From NCBI RefSeq assembly GCF_000067205.1, contig NC_010170.1:4588001-4652000 (forward strand): a DNA stretch of 64,000 nt, read 5' to 3'. The DNA is from Bordetella petrii (GTDB lineage Bacteria > Pseudomonadota > Gammaproteobacteria > Burkholderiales > Burkholderiaceae_B). The position numbers and the translations under genes were made by a program. The notes under the pieces were generated by a model. It ran no database searches. It saw nothing but the letters and a program-made list of their open reading frames with translations, and was not told the DNA's origin. Shown piece after piece: positions 17,922 to 26,205 of this stretch (positions are counted from its first letter, which is position 1; every line of letters starts with the position of its first letter).

Positions 17922-18023
17922 ATGTTGATTGTTGGAATCGCGCTCGGCTTGGCCTTGCTAGTCTTGGTGGTATGGTCGCTGGCCAGGGCATATGAACGCC
18001 AGGCTAGGGAAGAACACTACTAA
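17922..18023 (+). CDS. Possible 33-residue single-span membrane peptide
   Basis: ATG TTG ATT ... TAA encodes 33 residues: a clean hydrophobic helix (LIVGIALGLALLVLVVWSLA) followed by a charged tail RAYERQAREEHY. A purine-rich AGAAAGACGA lies just before the ATG. The shape (one N-terminal helix, short polar C-tail) is that of small accessory subunits such as CydX or CcoQ, but no oxidase gene is adjacent and I see no diagnostic sequence match. It sits in a mobile-element region. It may be a real small protein or chance. Confidence 0.4.
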   Translation: MLIVGIALGLALLVLVVWSLARAYERQAREEHY

Positions 18024-18109
18024 AACCGCCCCTCAGGCAACCAGATTGCCCCACACCCGTTGCCACATCCCTGTGGCGCAACAAAGCGTCCCATGACCCT
18101 AACCCCGAA

Positions 18110-18202
18110 TTAGTCCGGATCAGAAGTGGAGATTTCCGGCTCATTCGGGTTAGCGATTTGGCCATCAGCCAAGCACTGGCGCGCATATTCGGCAGGTGTC
18201 TG
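18110..18202 (-). pseudogene. C-terminal remnant of another transposase OrfB
   Basis: About 30 codons on the minus strand, ending PAEYARQCLADGQ then NPNEPEISTSDPD and a stop. The TPAEYA motif is the usual end of IS3-family OrfB proteins, and differs from the end of the two full IS copies here. It is cut precisely at the left end of IS copy 2 (18203), so the older element was truncated by insertion or by adjacent deletion. Confidence 0.6.
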
Positions 18203-18243
18203 GGTAATCCCCCCATTTATAGCGATTGCCAGAAGTAGGAATG

Positions 18244-19071
18244 CTATACGGTCATGGCCAACCGCTGTTTCGGGGTAAATCCGCCCAGAGCCATGTTTGG
18301 GCGCTCGTGATTGTAGGACCACATCCACTGAGTAGCGGCGCGCTGAACGTGGTCCAGGTCGTCCCAGTGATACTGGGACAGCCACTCGTAGCGTACGGTT
18401 CTGTTGAACCGCTCCACATAGGCATTTTGCTGCGGCTTGCCTGGCTGGATGTATTCAAGCTTAATATCCCAGGCGCCAGCCCACTCGACGATCGCTGCAC
18501 TCAGGTATTCTGGGCCGTTGTCGCAGCGAATAGCCGAAGGCTTTCCCCGCCATCCGATAATCTGCTTGAGCGTGCGGATCACGCGCTCGGACGGTAGCGA
18601 AAAGTCGACCTCAATGCCCAGGGCCTCCCGATTGAAGTCGTCGATAACGTTCAACACGCGGATGCTGCGCCCATCGCCAAGTTGGTCATGCATGAAGTCC
18701 ATCGACCATACCTGGTTCACGTGTGTCGGAACGGTCAGTGGCTCAGGCGTGTGCCGAACCAGCCGTTTGCGCGGCTTGATCCGTAGGTTCAACTCCAGTT
18801 CGCGGTAGATCCGGTACACGCGCTTATGGTTCCAGGCAAAACCTCGGACATTGCGTAGGTACAGAAAGCACAGCCCGAAGCCCCAATTGCGATGGTTGTC
18901 CGTCAGACGTAGCAGCCAATCGGCGATTTCCTTGTTCTCGGCGTCAGTCTTGGCGACGTACCGATAGCAGGTCTGGCTGATGCTGAACGCTTCGCAAGCT
19001 ATCCGGATCGATACGCCGCGATCTTGCACGGCACGTTGGGCCATCTCGCGGCGGCGAGATGGCCTCACCAC
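18244..19071 (-). CDS. IS3-family transposase OrfB, DDE integrase domain (copy 2)
   Basis: Identical in protein sequence to OrfB of copy 1, with the DDE residues in MDFMHDQL, RCDNGPEYLS and YVERFNRTVR intact. It is expected to be expressed as an OrfAB frameshift fusion through the A7G slippery run shared with orfA. Both copies therefore retain full transposition coding capacity. Confidence 0.92.
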   Translation of the reverse strand: MVRPSRRREMAQRAVQDRGVSIRIACEAFSISQTCYRYVAKTDAENKEIADWLLRLTDNHRNWGFGLCFLYLRNVRGFAWNHKRVYRIYRELELNLRIKPRKRLVRHTPEPLTVPTHVNQVWSMDFMHDQLGDGRSIRVLNVIDDFNREALGIEVDFSLPSERVIRTLKQIIGWRGKPSAIRCDNGPEYLSAAIVEWAGAWDIKLEYIQPGKPQQNAYVERFNRTVRYEWLSQYHWDDLDHVQRAATQWMWSYNHERPNMALGGFTPKQRLAMTV

Positions 19072-19331
19072 TTTTTTTCGAGCGCCTCCGTCACGATCTC
19101 GGCTTTGAGCTTCTCCTCGACATACATCTTGCGCAACCGCGCGTTCTCAGCCTCGAGCTCCTTCATGCGCGCCATCAGCGATACATCCATGCCGCCGTAC
19201 TTCGACCGCCACTTGTAGAACGTGGCCGAGCTGATGCCCAGATCCCGGCATAGCTCCGGCACCGCCAGACCCGCCTCGACGCGTTTAATCGCTTCGATGA
19301 TCTGGCTATCCGTGAATCGCGACTTCTTCAT
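19065..19331 (-). CDS. IS3-family transposase OrfA (copy 2)
   Basis: Identical to OrfA of copy 1: 88 residues with an N-terminal HTH and a leucine-rich helix. It starts 65 bases inside the element end and overlaps orfB by 7 bases at the slippery site. Confidence 0.92.
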   Translation of the reverse strand: MKKSRFTDSQIIEAIKRVEAGLAVPELCRDLGISSATFYKWRSKYGGMDVSLMARMKELEAENARLRKMYVEEKLKAEIVTEALEKKW

Positions 19332-19395
19332 GCTGTAGAACTCCTCAATGAGAAAATTCTACTTCTGGCTGCAGCGCTTTTGCGGGGGGATTACC

Positions 19396-19413
19396 ATTCC
19401 ACCCCGGGCACCA
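19396..19413 (+). repeat. Imperfect copy of tRNA-Leu 3' end (att-like)
   Basis: ATTCCACCCCGGGCACCA matches tRNA-Leu bases 17506-17524 (ATTCCGGCCCCGGGCACCA) with one substitution and one missing base. The last 12 bases are identical. It abuts IS copy 2. Duplicated tRNA ends mark integration sites of genomic islands; no integrase gene remains between the two copies. Confidence 0.5.
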
Positions 19414-19829
19414 TCCTTGAAATTCTTCACCCAAATCCAACGAATAGAAGAATGAACTCGACAACCCCGTGACGGGAAGATAGTCGAAGATCACCCTCAG
19501 GCGATCCATCTGCTGACTTCGCCAGCCAACGGGCTCGAAGCGACAGCCAGCGTTGAAAATGTCGATTCGTCGAGTAAATCGGCAATTTCGTCGAATAACG
19601 CATTCAGCGATCAGCCTCCCATGCTAGGCTCAGCGACATTCGTGCCGTCACGAAGCAGCCGATCGTACTCTTTTGCTGGACGCAAAACACGACCGGTGCC
19701 TACGGTCGGGGCGGATGTCGGTCGGATCGCTCAGTGTGTCGGTCGATCGCATTACACCGGTACCGGTGACAAACAGAACGACATGTCTTGAGCTGACTTC
19801 TCAATGAAGACAGAAGAGGAGATCGTAAA
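19414..19829. other. Intergenic region without a supported gene
   Basis: About 415 bases with no convincing frame on either strand. On the minus strand a short tail ending AKEYDRLLRDGTN could be the end of a decayed gene. A perfect 14-bp palindrome CACCGGTACCGGTG lies at 19755-19768, 62 bases before the next gene, and may be an operator. Confidence 0.5.
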
Positions 19830-20789
19830 GTGTTGTCATACAACCAAGCCGTTGAACAGGACGGGCGCGCGCCACTGTTTTCCCCACCTCGCAATCGTCT
19901 GGTCCTGGCACTATGTGCGCTTGCCGTCGGCGTTCTGGTCGCCGGTTTCTGGAATTTTCATCTGGTCGATGGATTTGGCCGGGAGATCGTTGCGGGCCAG
20001 ACCATCGGAGACACGGAAAGCCTGGCCGGTTCCTATGGTGAACGCGGCGCGGCTTTCGGTTTTGTCTTCGCAATTATTGCTGGCCTGGCCGCGACTTTCA
20101 CGGCGTGCAATTGCGTTGTATTCGCCATGCTTCCAGGCCTGGCTTGCGCGACGGAGAAGGTCGGGTCGCCCCGGCGGCTCGCCATCAAGGCAATCGGCAT
20201 TTTCTCGCTTTTCGTCTTGCTGGTTTGCTTCATTTACGGAATGTATGTGGGCTCGATGGGACCGGAGGGCGTGGACGCCTTCAACACCCGGGAAACCCGC
20301 CTGTTTCAGGCGCAGGTGACATTCACGCTGCTCGGCATTGTTCTGCTCTTGTGGGGTGCGATTTCGTTTGGATTTCTGGACGGGATGCTACGCCGCCTGC
20401 CGCCCAGGTTGCTGGGCCTGGCCGCCTCACCACTGGCCAAGGCCGGCTTCATGGGAGTTCTGGTGGGACTGTTCGCCATTGGGCGGCCGTTTCCAGTGTT
20501 CAGGAATTTTCTGACCTATGCGGCCGCCTCGGAGAGCCCGCTGTATGGAGGCGCGGTGATGGTCTTGCAGGGGGTCGGACAGATTCTGGTGATGGTTGTG
20601 CTGTTCCTGGTGCTGATCGTGCCGTTTTCCAAGCGGCTGACGGACTGGTCGGCGCGGCACCCTGGCAGGCTGGAACAATTCAGCTCGGCCATGTTGATTG
20701 CCGGCGGAGCCTACTTTGTCTTCTATTGGGGCATTGCCTTCGCCTTTAATGTCGGCAACTGGGGCTTCAAGCTGCACTGGTACAGCTAG
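19830..20789 (+). CDS. Polytopic membrane protein, CcdA/DsbD-like
   Basis: A 319-residue protein with about eight membrane helices. The central part resembles the CcdA/DsbD transmembrane domain that moves thiol electrons across the membrane: a Cys-containing segment TACNCVVFAMLPG where CcdA has its PC-V-LP motif, and a later helix pair TYAAASESPLYGGAVMVLQGVGQ matching the CcdA G-P/S-x-YG-A region. The second redox Cys of DsbD is not obvious. The start is GTG 19830, backed by AGAGGAG about 8 bases upstream. It stands alone; whether it handles thiols, metals or something else is open. Confidence 0.6.
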   Translation: MLSYNQAVEQDGRAPLFSPPRNRLVLALCALAVGVLVAGFWNFHLVDGFGREIVAGQTIGDTESLAGSYGERGAAFGFVFAIIAGLAATFTACNCVVFAMLPGLACATEKVGSPRRLAIKAIGIFSLFVLLVCFIYGMYVGSMGPEGVDAFNTRETRLFQAQVTFTLLGIVLLLWGAISFGFLDGMLRRLPPRLLGLAASPLAKAGFMGVLVGLFAIGRPFPVFRNFLTYAAASESPLYGGAVMVLQGVGQILVMVVLFLVLIVPFSKRLTDWSARHPGRLEQFSSAMLIAGGAYFVFYWGIAFAFNVGNWGFKLHWYS

Positions 20790-20818
20790 TTTGACAGCGC
20801 CAAGGGTAGCCGCCCCCC

Positions 20819-23800
20819 CTACCCTTGGCTTAACGCCCTCTCCAACACACACGCCACATGCTCCGCCCGCAAGCCCCCTTCCGCGCGGGTCCCGTCGGCA
20901 ATCTGGTGGCGACAACTAGTACCGTCCGCCACTAATAACGTATCCGCACCAGCCTTGCGTACCGCAGGCAGCAACGCCAACTCGGCCATCTTCACGGACG
21001 TGTCGTAATGCGCGGCTTCGTAGCCGAAGCTGCCGGCCATGCCGCAGCAGCTCGACTCGATCAGTTCCACTTTCAGGTCCGGTATCAACGCCAGTATCTG
21101 TTGAACAGGCTTCACGGCGTCAAAGGCTTTCTGGTGGCAGTGGCCATGCAGCAAGGCGTGCTTTTCGGGCAGCGGCTTCAGCTTAAGGTCGAGCCGGCCG
21201 GCCTTGAGTTCCTTTGCCAGGAACTCTTCGAACAAATACGCATGGCGGGACAGCAGTTCAGCGTCTTCGCCCATGCCCATGACCAGGAATTCGTCACGCA
21301 TCGTAAACAGGCACGAGGGCTCCAGCCCGACAATGGGCACGCCCCGCGCGACGAATGGCCGCAGGGCTGCCACCACGCGGCGCGCTTCCGCCTTGGCCTG
21401 ATCGACCATGCCGGCGGCCAGATAGGTGCGGCCGCAGCACAGCGGGCGGGCGGACTCGGCGTCGCCCTTCGCGGGCCGCGCGACGTGCACTTTGTACCCG
21501 GCCGCCTGCAGCACGTTCAGGGCGGCGCGAGCGTTGTCCGCCTCGAAGTAGTTGTTGAAGGTGTCGGCGAACAGTACGACGTTGGCGGTCTCGGCATCGG
21601 CAGTAGCAGCGTGGCGGGTGAAGACGTCGCTGCGCCATTTGGGCAGGGATCGCCGCGCGGAGAATCCCAGCAGGCGTTCGGATAGCCAGGCGCCGCCCGG
21701 CAGTGTGTCGCGCAGGTTGAACAGGAATGGCAGGCGGCCAGCCCAGGGCGCCCAGCGCGGCAAGGTGGCGATGATGCGGTCTTTCAGCGCCAGCCCACGC
21801 TTTTGCCGCCATTGGTTCAGGAACTCGATTTTCATGCGCGCCATGTCGATGCCGGTGGGGCAGTCGCGCTTGCAGCCTTTACAGCTGACGCACAAATCCA
21901 TGGTGGCGCGCATTTCGTCTGATACAAGGGCGTCGGGACCCAGTTGGCCCGACAGGGCCAGGCGCAAGGTGTTGGCGCGACCGCGCGTCAGGTGCTGTTC
22001 GTCGCGCGTGACGCGATAGCTGGGGCACATGGTGCCGGCGTCGAACTTGCGGCAGTGGCCGTTGTTGTTGCACATTTCCGCCGCCTTGGCCAGGCCCTGG
22101 GCGGGGTCGCCGCCACTGCCGGGCGCGCTGACCGATTCGGTGGCGGGGTCGTTGTTCACATTCCAGGCGGACCAATCCAGCGCGGGCGTGAGGGGAATGG
22201 TGCGATAGCCCGGCTTGAAGCGAAACAGCGATCGATCGTCCATTTTGCTGCTGCGCACGATCTTGCCCGGGTTCATCAGCCGGTCGGGGTCGAACGCGTC
22301 TTTGATGGCTTCGAATGCGCGTACGAGCCTGGGGCCGAACTGCCAGGCTACCCATTCGCTGCGCACCAGGCCGTCGCCGTGCTCGCCGGAGAAGGCGCCT
22401 TTGTAGCGCCGCACCAGCGCGCCGGCTTCTTCGGCGATGGCGCGCATTTTCTCGGCGCCATCCCGACGCATGTCCAGTATGGGCCTGACATGCAGGGTTC
22501 CCACCGAGGCATGGGCGTACCAGGTGCCTTTGGTGCCATGCCGGGCGAATACTTCGGTCAGCTGGCTGGTGTATTCGGCCAGGTGCTCCAGCGGCACGGC
22601 GCAGTCTTCAATAAACGATACGGGCTTGCCATCGCCGCGCATGCTCATCATGATGTTCAGCCCCGACTTGCGCACGTCCCACAGGGCTTTCTGGGCGGCG
22701 GGGTCGGGCATTTCCACGACCGAGCCGGGCAGCCCGAGGTCGCCCATCAGTTCTACCAGCTTGGCCAGGCTGGCCAGTTGCTCGGCCTGGGATTCGCCGG
22801 CGAACTCAACCAGCAGTATGGCTTCGGGTTCGCCAATAAGGGCGTTGTCGATAATGGGGCGAAAGGCGGGGTTGCTGCGGGCCAGGTCGATCATGGTGCG
22901 GTCGACCAGCTCGACCGCGCAGGGGCCCAGTTCCACGATGTGGCGGGCCGAATCCATGGCCTGATAGAACGTGGGGAAGTTCACCACGCCCAGCGCCTTG
23001 GCGGCGGGCAAGGGCGACAGCTTGAGCGTGATGCCGCGGGTGTAGGCCAGCGTGCCTTCGCTGCCTACCAGCATATGCGCCAGGTTGACCTGGCCGTCGG
23101 CCGTATACGGGCGCGGGCTTTGCGGGTGGTAAATGTCGAGGTTATAACCGCCCACGCGGCGCATGACGGCGGGCACCATGCGTTCGATTTCGTCGCGCTC
23201 TTGGGCGGCGATTTCGGCAAGCGTGCTCATGATGGCGCGCACGCGGGGCGGCGCGTTACCCATGAGACGGGTTTCGGCGAAGGTGGCGGCGGTGCCGTCC
23301 AGCAGCAAGGCATCGATGCTGAGCACGTTGTGCACCATGTTGCCGTAGGCAATCGAGCGCGAGCCACAGGAGTTGTTGCCGGCCATGCCGCCCAGCGTGC
23401 ATTGCGCCGCCGTGCTGACATCCACGGGAAACCATACCCCATGCGGCTTGAGCCAGGCGTTGAGGTGATCGAGCACGATGCCGGGCTCGACCGTGACGGT
23501 CATGGCGTCACGGTCGAAATCGAGCACGCGGTTCAGGTATTTGCTGTTGTCGATGACCAGGGCCGCGCCCACGGTCTGGCCGCATTGCGAGGTGCCGGCG
23601 CCGCGCGCCAGCACCGGCACAGACAGCTCGCGGCACAGGCTTAGCGCGGCCGCGACGTCATCGCTCGACCGGGGAACCAGCACGCCCACGGGCTCGACCT
23701 GGTAGATGGAAGCGTCGGTCGAGTAGCGCCCCCGCGCACCCCGGTCGAACAGCACTTCGCCTTGTGTGCTGGCTCGCAGACGGGTGGCCAGTTCGAGATT

Positions 23801-23848
23801 CAGCGGGTTCAGTTCGGCATGCGTGGACGAAGGCAGGGGCGCGTTCAT
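20819..23848 (-). CDS. FAD-linked oxidase fused to Fe-S/CCG domain (D-2-hydroxyacid dehydrogenase-like)
   Basis: A 1009-residue GlcD-GlcF-type fusion related to YdiJ and D-lactate dehydrogenases. The N-terminal PCMH FAD domain has PVLARGAGTSQCGQ and CTLGGMAGNNSCGSRSIAYG. The FAD-oxidase C-domain follows (GTWYAHASVGTLHVRP, FSGEHGDGLVRSEW). Then come a ferredoxin-like part with CVSCKGCKRDCPTGID and CCG cysteine motifs (LCCGRTYLAAG, ESSCCGMAGSFG). Such enzymes oxidise 2-hydroxy acids and pass electrons to the quinone pool. It lies 11 bases behind the GntR gene in the same direction, so the two likely form one operon. The exact substrate is unknown. Confidence 0.85.
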   Translation of the reverse strand: MNAPLPSSTHAELNPLNLELATRLRASTQGEVLFDRGARGRYSTDASIYQVEPVGVLVPRSSDDVAAALSLCRELSVPVLARGAGTSQCGQTVGAALVIDNSKYLNRVLDFDRDAMTVTVEPGIVLDHLNAWLKPHGVWFPVDVSTAAQCTLGGMAGNNSCGSRSIAYGNMVHNVLSIDALLLDGTAATFAETRLMGNAPPRVRAIMSTLAEIAAQERDEIERMVPAVMRRVGGYNLDIYHPQSPRPYTADGQVNLAHMLVGSEGTLAYTRGITLKLSPLPAAKALGVVNFPTFYQAMDSARHIVELGPCAVELVDRTMIDLARSNPAFRPIIDNALIGEPEAILLVEFAGESQAEQLASLAKLVELMGDLGLPGSVVEMPDPAAQKALWDVRKSGLNIMMSMRGDGKPVSFIEDCAVPLEHLAEYTSQLTEVFARHGTKGTWYAHASVGTLHVRPILDMRRDGAEKMRAIAEEAGALVRRYKGAFSGEHGDGLVRSEWVAWQFGPRLVRAFEAIKDAFDPDRLMNPGKIVRSSKMDDRSLFRFKPGYRTIPLTPALDWSAWNVNNDPATESVSAPGSGGDPAQGLAKAAEMCNNNGHCRKFDAGTMCPSYRVTRDEQHLTRGRANTLRLALSGQLGPDALVSDEMRATMDLCVSCKGCKRDCPTGIDMARMKIEFLNQWRQKRGLALKDRIIATLPRWAPWAGRLPFLFNLRDTLPGGAWLSERLLGFSARRSLPKWRSDVFTRHAATADAETANVVLFADTFNNYFEADNARAALNVLQAAGYKVHVARPAKGDAESARPLCCGRTYLAAGMVDQAKAEARRVVAALRPFVARGVPIVGLEPSCLFTMRDEFLVMGMGEDAELLSRHAYLFEEFLAKELKAGRLDLKLKPLPEKHALLHGHCHQKAFDAVKPVQQILALIPDLKVELIESSCCGMAGSFGYEAAHYDTSVKMAELALLPAVRKAGADTLLVADGTSCRHQIADGTRAEGGLRAEHVACVLERALSQG

Positions 23849-23859
23849 GGGCAGGTCGG

Positions 23860-24636
23860 CTAAGAGTTGTCGGGATCTGCCGCGGGGTCGAAAGTGTCGG
23901 CGCCATCAGGGGCGCCCGCGACAAGCTTCAGGTGTTCCAGCACGGCTTCGCCTTTGCGGCGCAGGTGCTGCCGCAGTATTTGCGCCAGCCGGGGGCCATC
24001 GCGCGAGGCCAGCGCCTCGGCCATTTCCAGGTGCTCTTGCATGGCCTTGTCCCATTTCTCGGTGTTGAGGTTGGAACGGAAGCGCAGGTTCTGCAAACGC
24101 AGGTTGATGTTCTGGTAGACGTGCGACAGCAGGTGATTCTGGCCCGCGGCGTTGATGCGGTCGTGAATGGCGCGGTTGACGTGGTAGTAGGAAGAAAGGT
24201 TGCGCCGTGCGTGGCACGCCTGCATTTCGAATGTCAGGGCCTTGATTTCGGCGATTTCCTGGTCGGTGATGCGCTGGCAGGCCAGCTCGCCGGACAGGGC
24301 CTCCAGGGCGCCCATGACTTCGAAGCTTTCGCGGATGTCTTTTTCAGACAGAGCCACCACGTGCGCGCCGCGGTTGGGCTGCATGCGAACCAGGCCGTCG
24401 GCCGACAGCAGCCGGAAGGCTTCGCGCAATGGTGTGCGCGACACCTGCAACCGGTCGCACAGGGCGCGTTCGTTCAGGCGTGTGCCCGGCGCCAGCTCGC
24501 CCTCGATGATCATTTCGCGCAGGCGGTCGGCAATGGTGGCGGGCAACGTGCGCCGATCGACGGCCTCGGACGAAACGGGCGGGGGTTCCGGCAGCGCGGA
24601 TGGGGTGTTAGGCAGGCTCACGGAGTTGTTTTTCAT
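23860..24636 (-). CDS. GntR-family regulator (FadR/VanR subgroup)
   Basis: A regulator of 258 residues from ATG 24636; an upstream GTG at 24687 is possible. The N-terminal winged helix has the GntR pattern LPATIADRLREMIIEGELAPGTRLNE..L..RLQVSRTPLREAFRLL. The C-terminal FCD helical domain (REIHD-like NRAIHDRI and a later LSHVYQNIN) binds a carboxylate ligand through metal-binding His/Asp residues. The palindrome TTTGTATACAAA sits on its start codon, indicating autoregulation. It is divergent from the aminotransferase-Tct operon and probably controls both arms. Confidence 0.88.
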   Translation of the reverse strand: MKNNSVSLPNTPSALPEPPPVSSEAVDRRTLPATIADRLREMIIEGELAPGTRLNERALCDRLQVSRTPLREAFRLLSADGLVRMQPNRGAHVVALSEKDIRESFEVMGALEALSGELACQRITDQEIAEIKALTFEMQACHARRNLSSYYHVNRAIHDRINAAGQNHLLSHVYQNINLRLQNLRFRSNLNTEKWDKAMQEHLEMAEALASRDGPRLAQILRQHLRRKGEAVLEHLKLVAGAPDGADTFDPAADPDNS

Positions 24637-24647
24637 TTGTATACAAA
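24636..24647. promoter_or_regulatory. GntR operator at the gntR start
   Basis: Perfect palindrome TTTGTATACAAA overlapping the start codon. It fits the N-GTAT-AC-N core of FadR/VanR-type GntR sites and shares its core with the site at 24813-24825. Confidence 0.6.
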
Positions 24648-24806
24648 CAAGGCAATGACGTGGGTATGCGGCCGCGCTGTACGCCACGCCAGGCCGATCA
24701 GGGAAATCACGCCGATTTTACCGTTCCCGACCCTAAATAAATGCTGTGCCGCCGCATAGATTCCGCTTGCACGGCGACGCGCTTGATGCTTATTCTTCAC
24801 CAGGAT

Positions 24807-24825
24807 TGGTATTTTGTATACCAAA
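24807..24825. promoter_or_regulatory. GntR operator before the aminotransferase operon
   Basis: TTGGTATTTTGTATACCAA contains TTGTATACCAA, matching the palindrome on the gntR start at 9 of 11 positions, and also an outer TTGGTA/TACCAA pair. It lies 18 bases before ATG 24843, where bound repressor would block transcription start. Confidence 0.6.
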
Positions 24826-24842
24826 TTATCAGGAGCCCTTTT

Positions 24843-26054
24843 ATGCTGCCGCTGCATTCGCACCCGTCCGGCCGTCATTTCCTGCAGATTCCGGGCCCCA
24901 CCAACGTGCCCGACCGTGTGCTGCGCGCCATTGACCACCCCACCATCGACCATCGCGGGCCGGAGTTCGGCGAGCTGGGCAAAGCCGTGTTGGCGGGCAT
25001 GAAGAAGATCTTCCAGACCGAAGCCGATGTGATCATCTACCCGGCCTCGGGCACCGGCGCCTGGGAAGCGGCGCTGGTCAACACGATGTCGCCGGGCAAT
25101 AAGGTGCTGATGGCGGAAACCGGCCACTTCGCCACGCTGTGGAAGCGCATGGCCGAAAGGCTGGGGCTGCAGGTGGAATTCCAGGCGGGCGACTGGCGCC
25201 ATGGCGCGGACCCGGAACAGATCCGCAAGCGCCTGGCGGCGGACGACGGACGCGAGATCAAGGCGGTGTGCGTGGTGCATAACGAGACTGCCACCGGCGT
25301 TATCAGCGATGTGGCGGCGGTGCGCAAAGCCATCGACGCCGCCGGGCATCCGGCCCTGCTGATGGTGGATACGATCTCGTCGCTGGGTTCAATTGATTAC
25401 CGGCACGACGAATGGGGCGCGGACGTCACCGTGGCGGGCTCGCAGAAAGGCATGATGCTGCCGCCCGGCCTGTCGTTCAACGCCGTCAGCGCCAAGGCGC
25501 TGGAGGCATCAAAGACCGCGGCGCTGCCGCGTTCGTACTGGGACTGGAAAGAGATGCTGGCGATCAATCCGCGCGGCTATTTTCCTTATACCCCGGCCAC
25601 CAACCTGCTCTATGGCCTGTACGAGGCTCTCGAAATGCTGTTGGGCGAGGGCCTGGAAAATGTGTTCGCGCGGCACCGGCGGCATGGCGAAGCCACCCGC
25701 CGCGCCGTGCGCGCATGGGGGCTGGAGATTCTGTGCCAGAAGCCCGAAGAATACAGCCCGGCGCTGACCGCGGTGCTGATGCCTGAAGGCCACAGCGCGG
25801 ACGCCTTCCGCAAGACGGTGCTGACGCACTACGACATGTCGCTGGGGCAAGGGCTGAGCAAACTGGCGGACAAGGTGTTCCGCATTGGCCACCTGGGCGA
25901 TTTCAACGACCTGACGTTGTGCGGCACCTTGTCGGGCGTAGAAATGGGCTTGAAGCAGGCCGGCGTGCCGCACAACGCCGGCGGCGTACAGGCAGCGCTG
26001 GATTATCTGGCGCAAACCAGCCGGCCTCGGCCGGATCAGGCCCAGGCCCGTTGA
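24843..26054 (+). CDS. Alanine/serine-glyoxylate aminotransferase-like protein (class V)
   Basis: A 403-residue PLP enzyme of the AGXT family. The start IPGPTNVPDRVLRAI is the family signature, followed by PASGTGAWEAALVN (phosphate/PLP site), DTISSLGSIDY (the Asp binding PLP) and VAGSQKGMMLPPGLSF holding the Schiff-base Lys. It transfers an amino group between a small amino acid and glyoxylate or a related 2-oxo acid. The start is ATG 24843 with AGGAG 9 bases upstream. It leads an operon with the TctCBA transporter and two CoA-type enzymes, so it likely acts on the product of an imported hydroxy or oxo acid. Confidence 0.85.
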   Translation: MLPLHSHPSGRHFLQIPGPTNVPDRVLRAIDHPTIDHRGPEFGELGKAVLAGMKKIFQTEADVIIYPASGTGAWEAALVNTMSPGNKVLMAETGHFATLWKRMAERLGLQVEFQAGDWRHGADPEQIRKRLAADDGREIKAVCVVHNETATGVISDVAAVRKAIDAAGHPALLMVDTISSLGSIDYRHDEWGADVTVAGSQKGMMLPPGLSFNAVSAKALEASKTAALPRSYWDWKEMLAINPRGYFPYTPATNLLYGLYEALEMLLGEGLENVFARHRRHGEATRRAVRAWGLEILCQKPEEYSPALTAVLMPEGHSADAFRKTVLTHYDMSLGQGLSKLADKVFRIGHLGDFNDLTLCGTLSGVEMGLKQAGVPHNAGGVQAALDYLAQTSRPRPDQAQAR

Positions 26055-26205
26055 TACGGGCCCGGCAGGCGGCCGATGAAGCAGCAAGGTGGATGAAGTC
26101 CGTAGCAGGGGGAACAAGAACAGGACTCGCCGACAGGCAGGAAGGCTCGAAGATCAACGTACCGGCATCGGACGTTCCCGTGGCACCAACCCGGAGGAGA
26201 CACAC

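Larger units (their letters stand above)
18203..19395 (-). mobile_element. IS3-family (IS407-group-like) insertion sequence, copy 2
   Basis: The same 1193-bp element as copy 1, in inverse orientation, bounded by GGTAATCCCCCC and its complement. Flanks are TCTG on the left and ATTC on the right, so no 4-bp target duplication remains. This points to a later deletion or recombination beside the element. With copy 1 it frames 13.6 kb containing htpG, azurin, nos and tRNA-Leu as an invertible segment. Confidence 0.93.

Noticed and set aside
17627..17995. 122-codon frame after tRNA-Leu.
   Set aside because: Poor codon use, no ribosome site, no domain; the short peptide at 17922 in another frame is more plausible.
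3426..19395. Composite transposon carrying the nos operon between the two IS copies.
   Set aside because: Copy 1 has its own perfect GCGA duplication and splits a gene, so it inserted alone. A composite element would share one duplication at its outer ends, and the outer flanks do not match.
21944..23644. 566-codon plus-strand frame opposite the FAD/Fe-S dehydrogenase.
   Set aside because: The opposite strand has clear FAD-domain motifs throughout; this frame has none.
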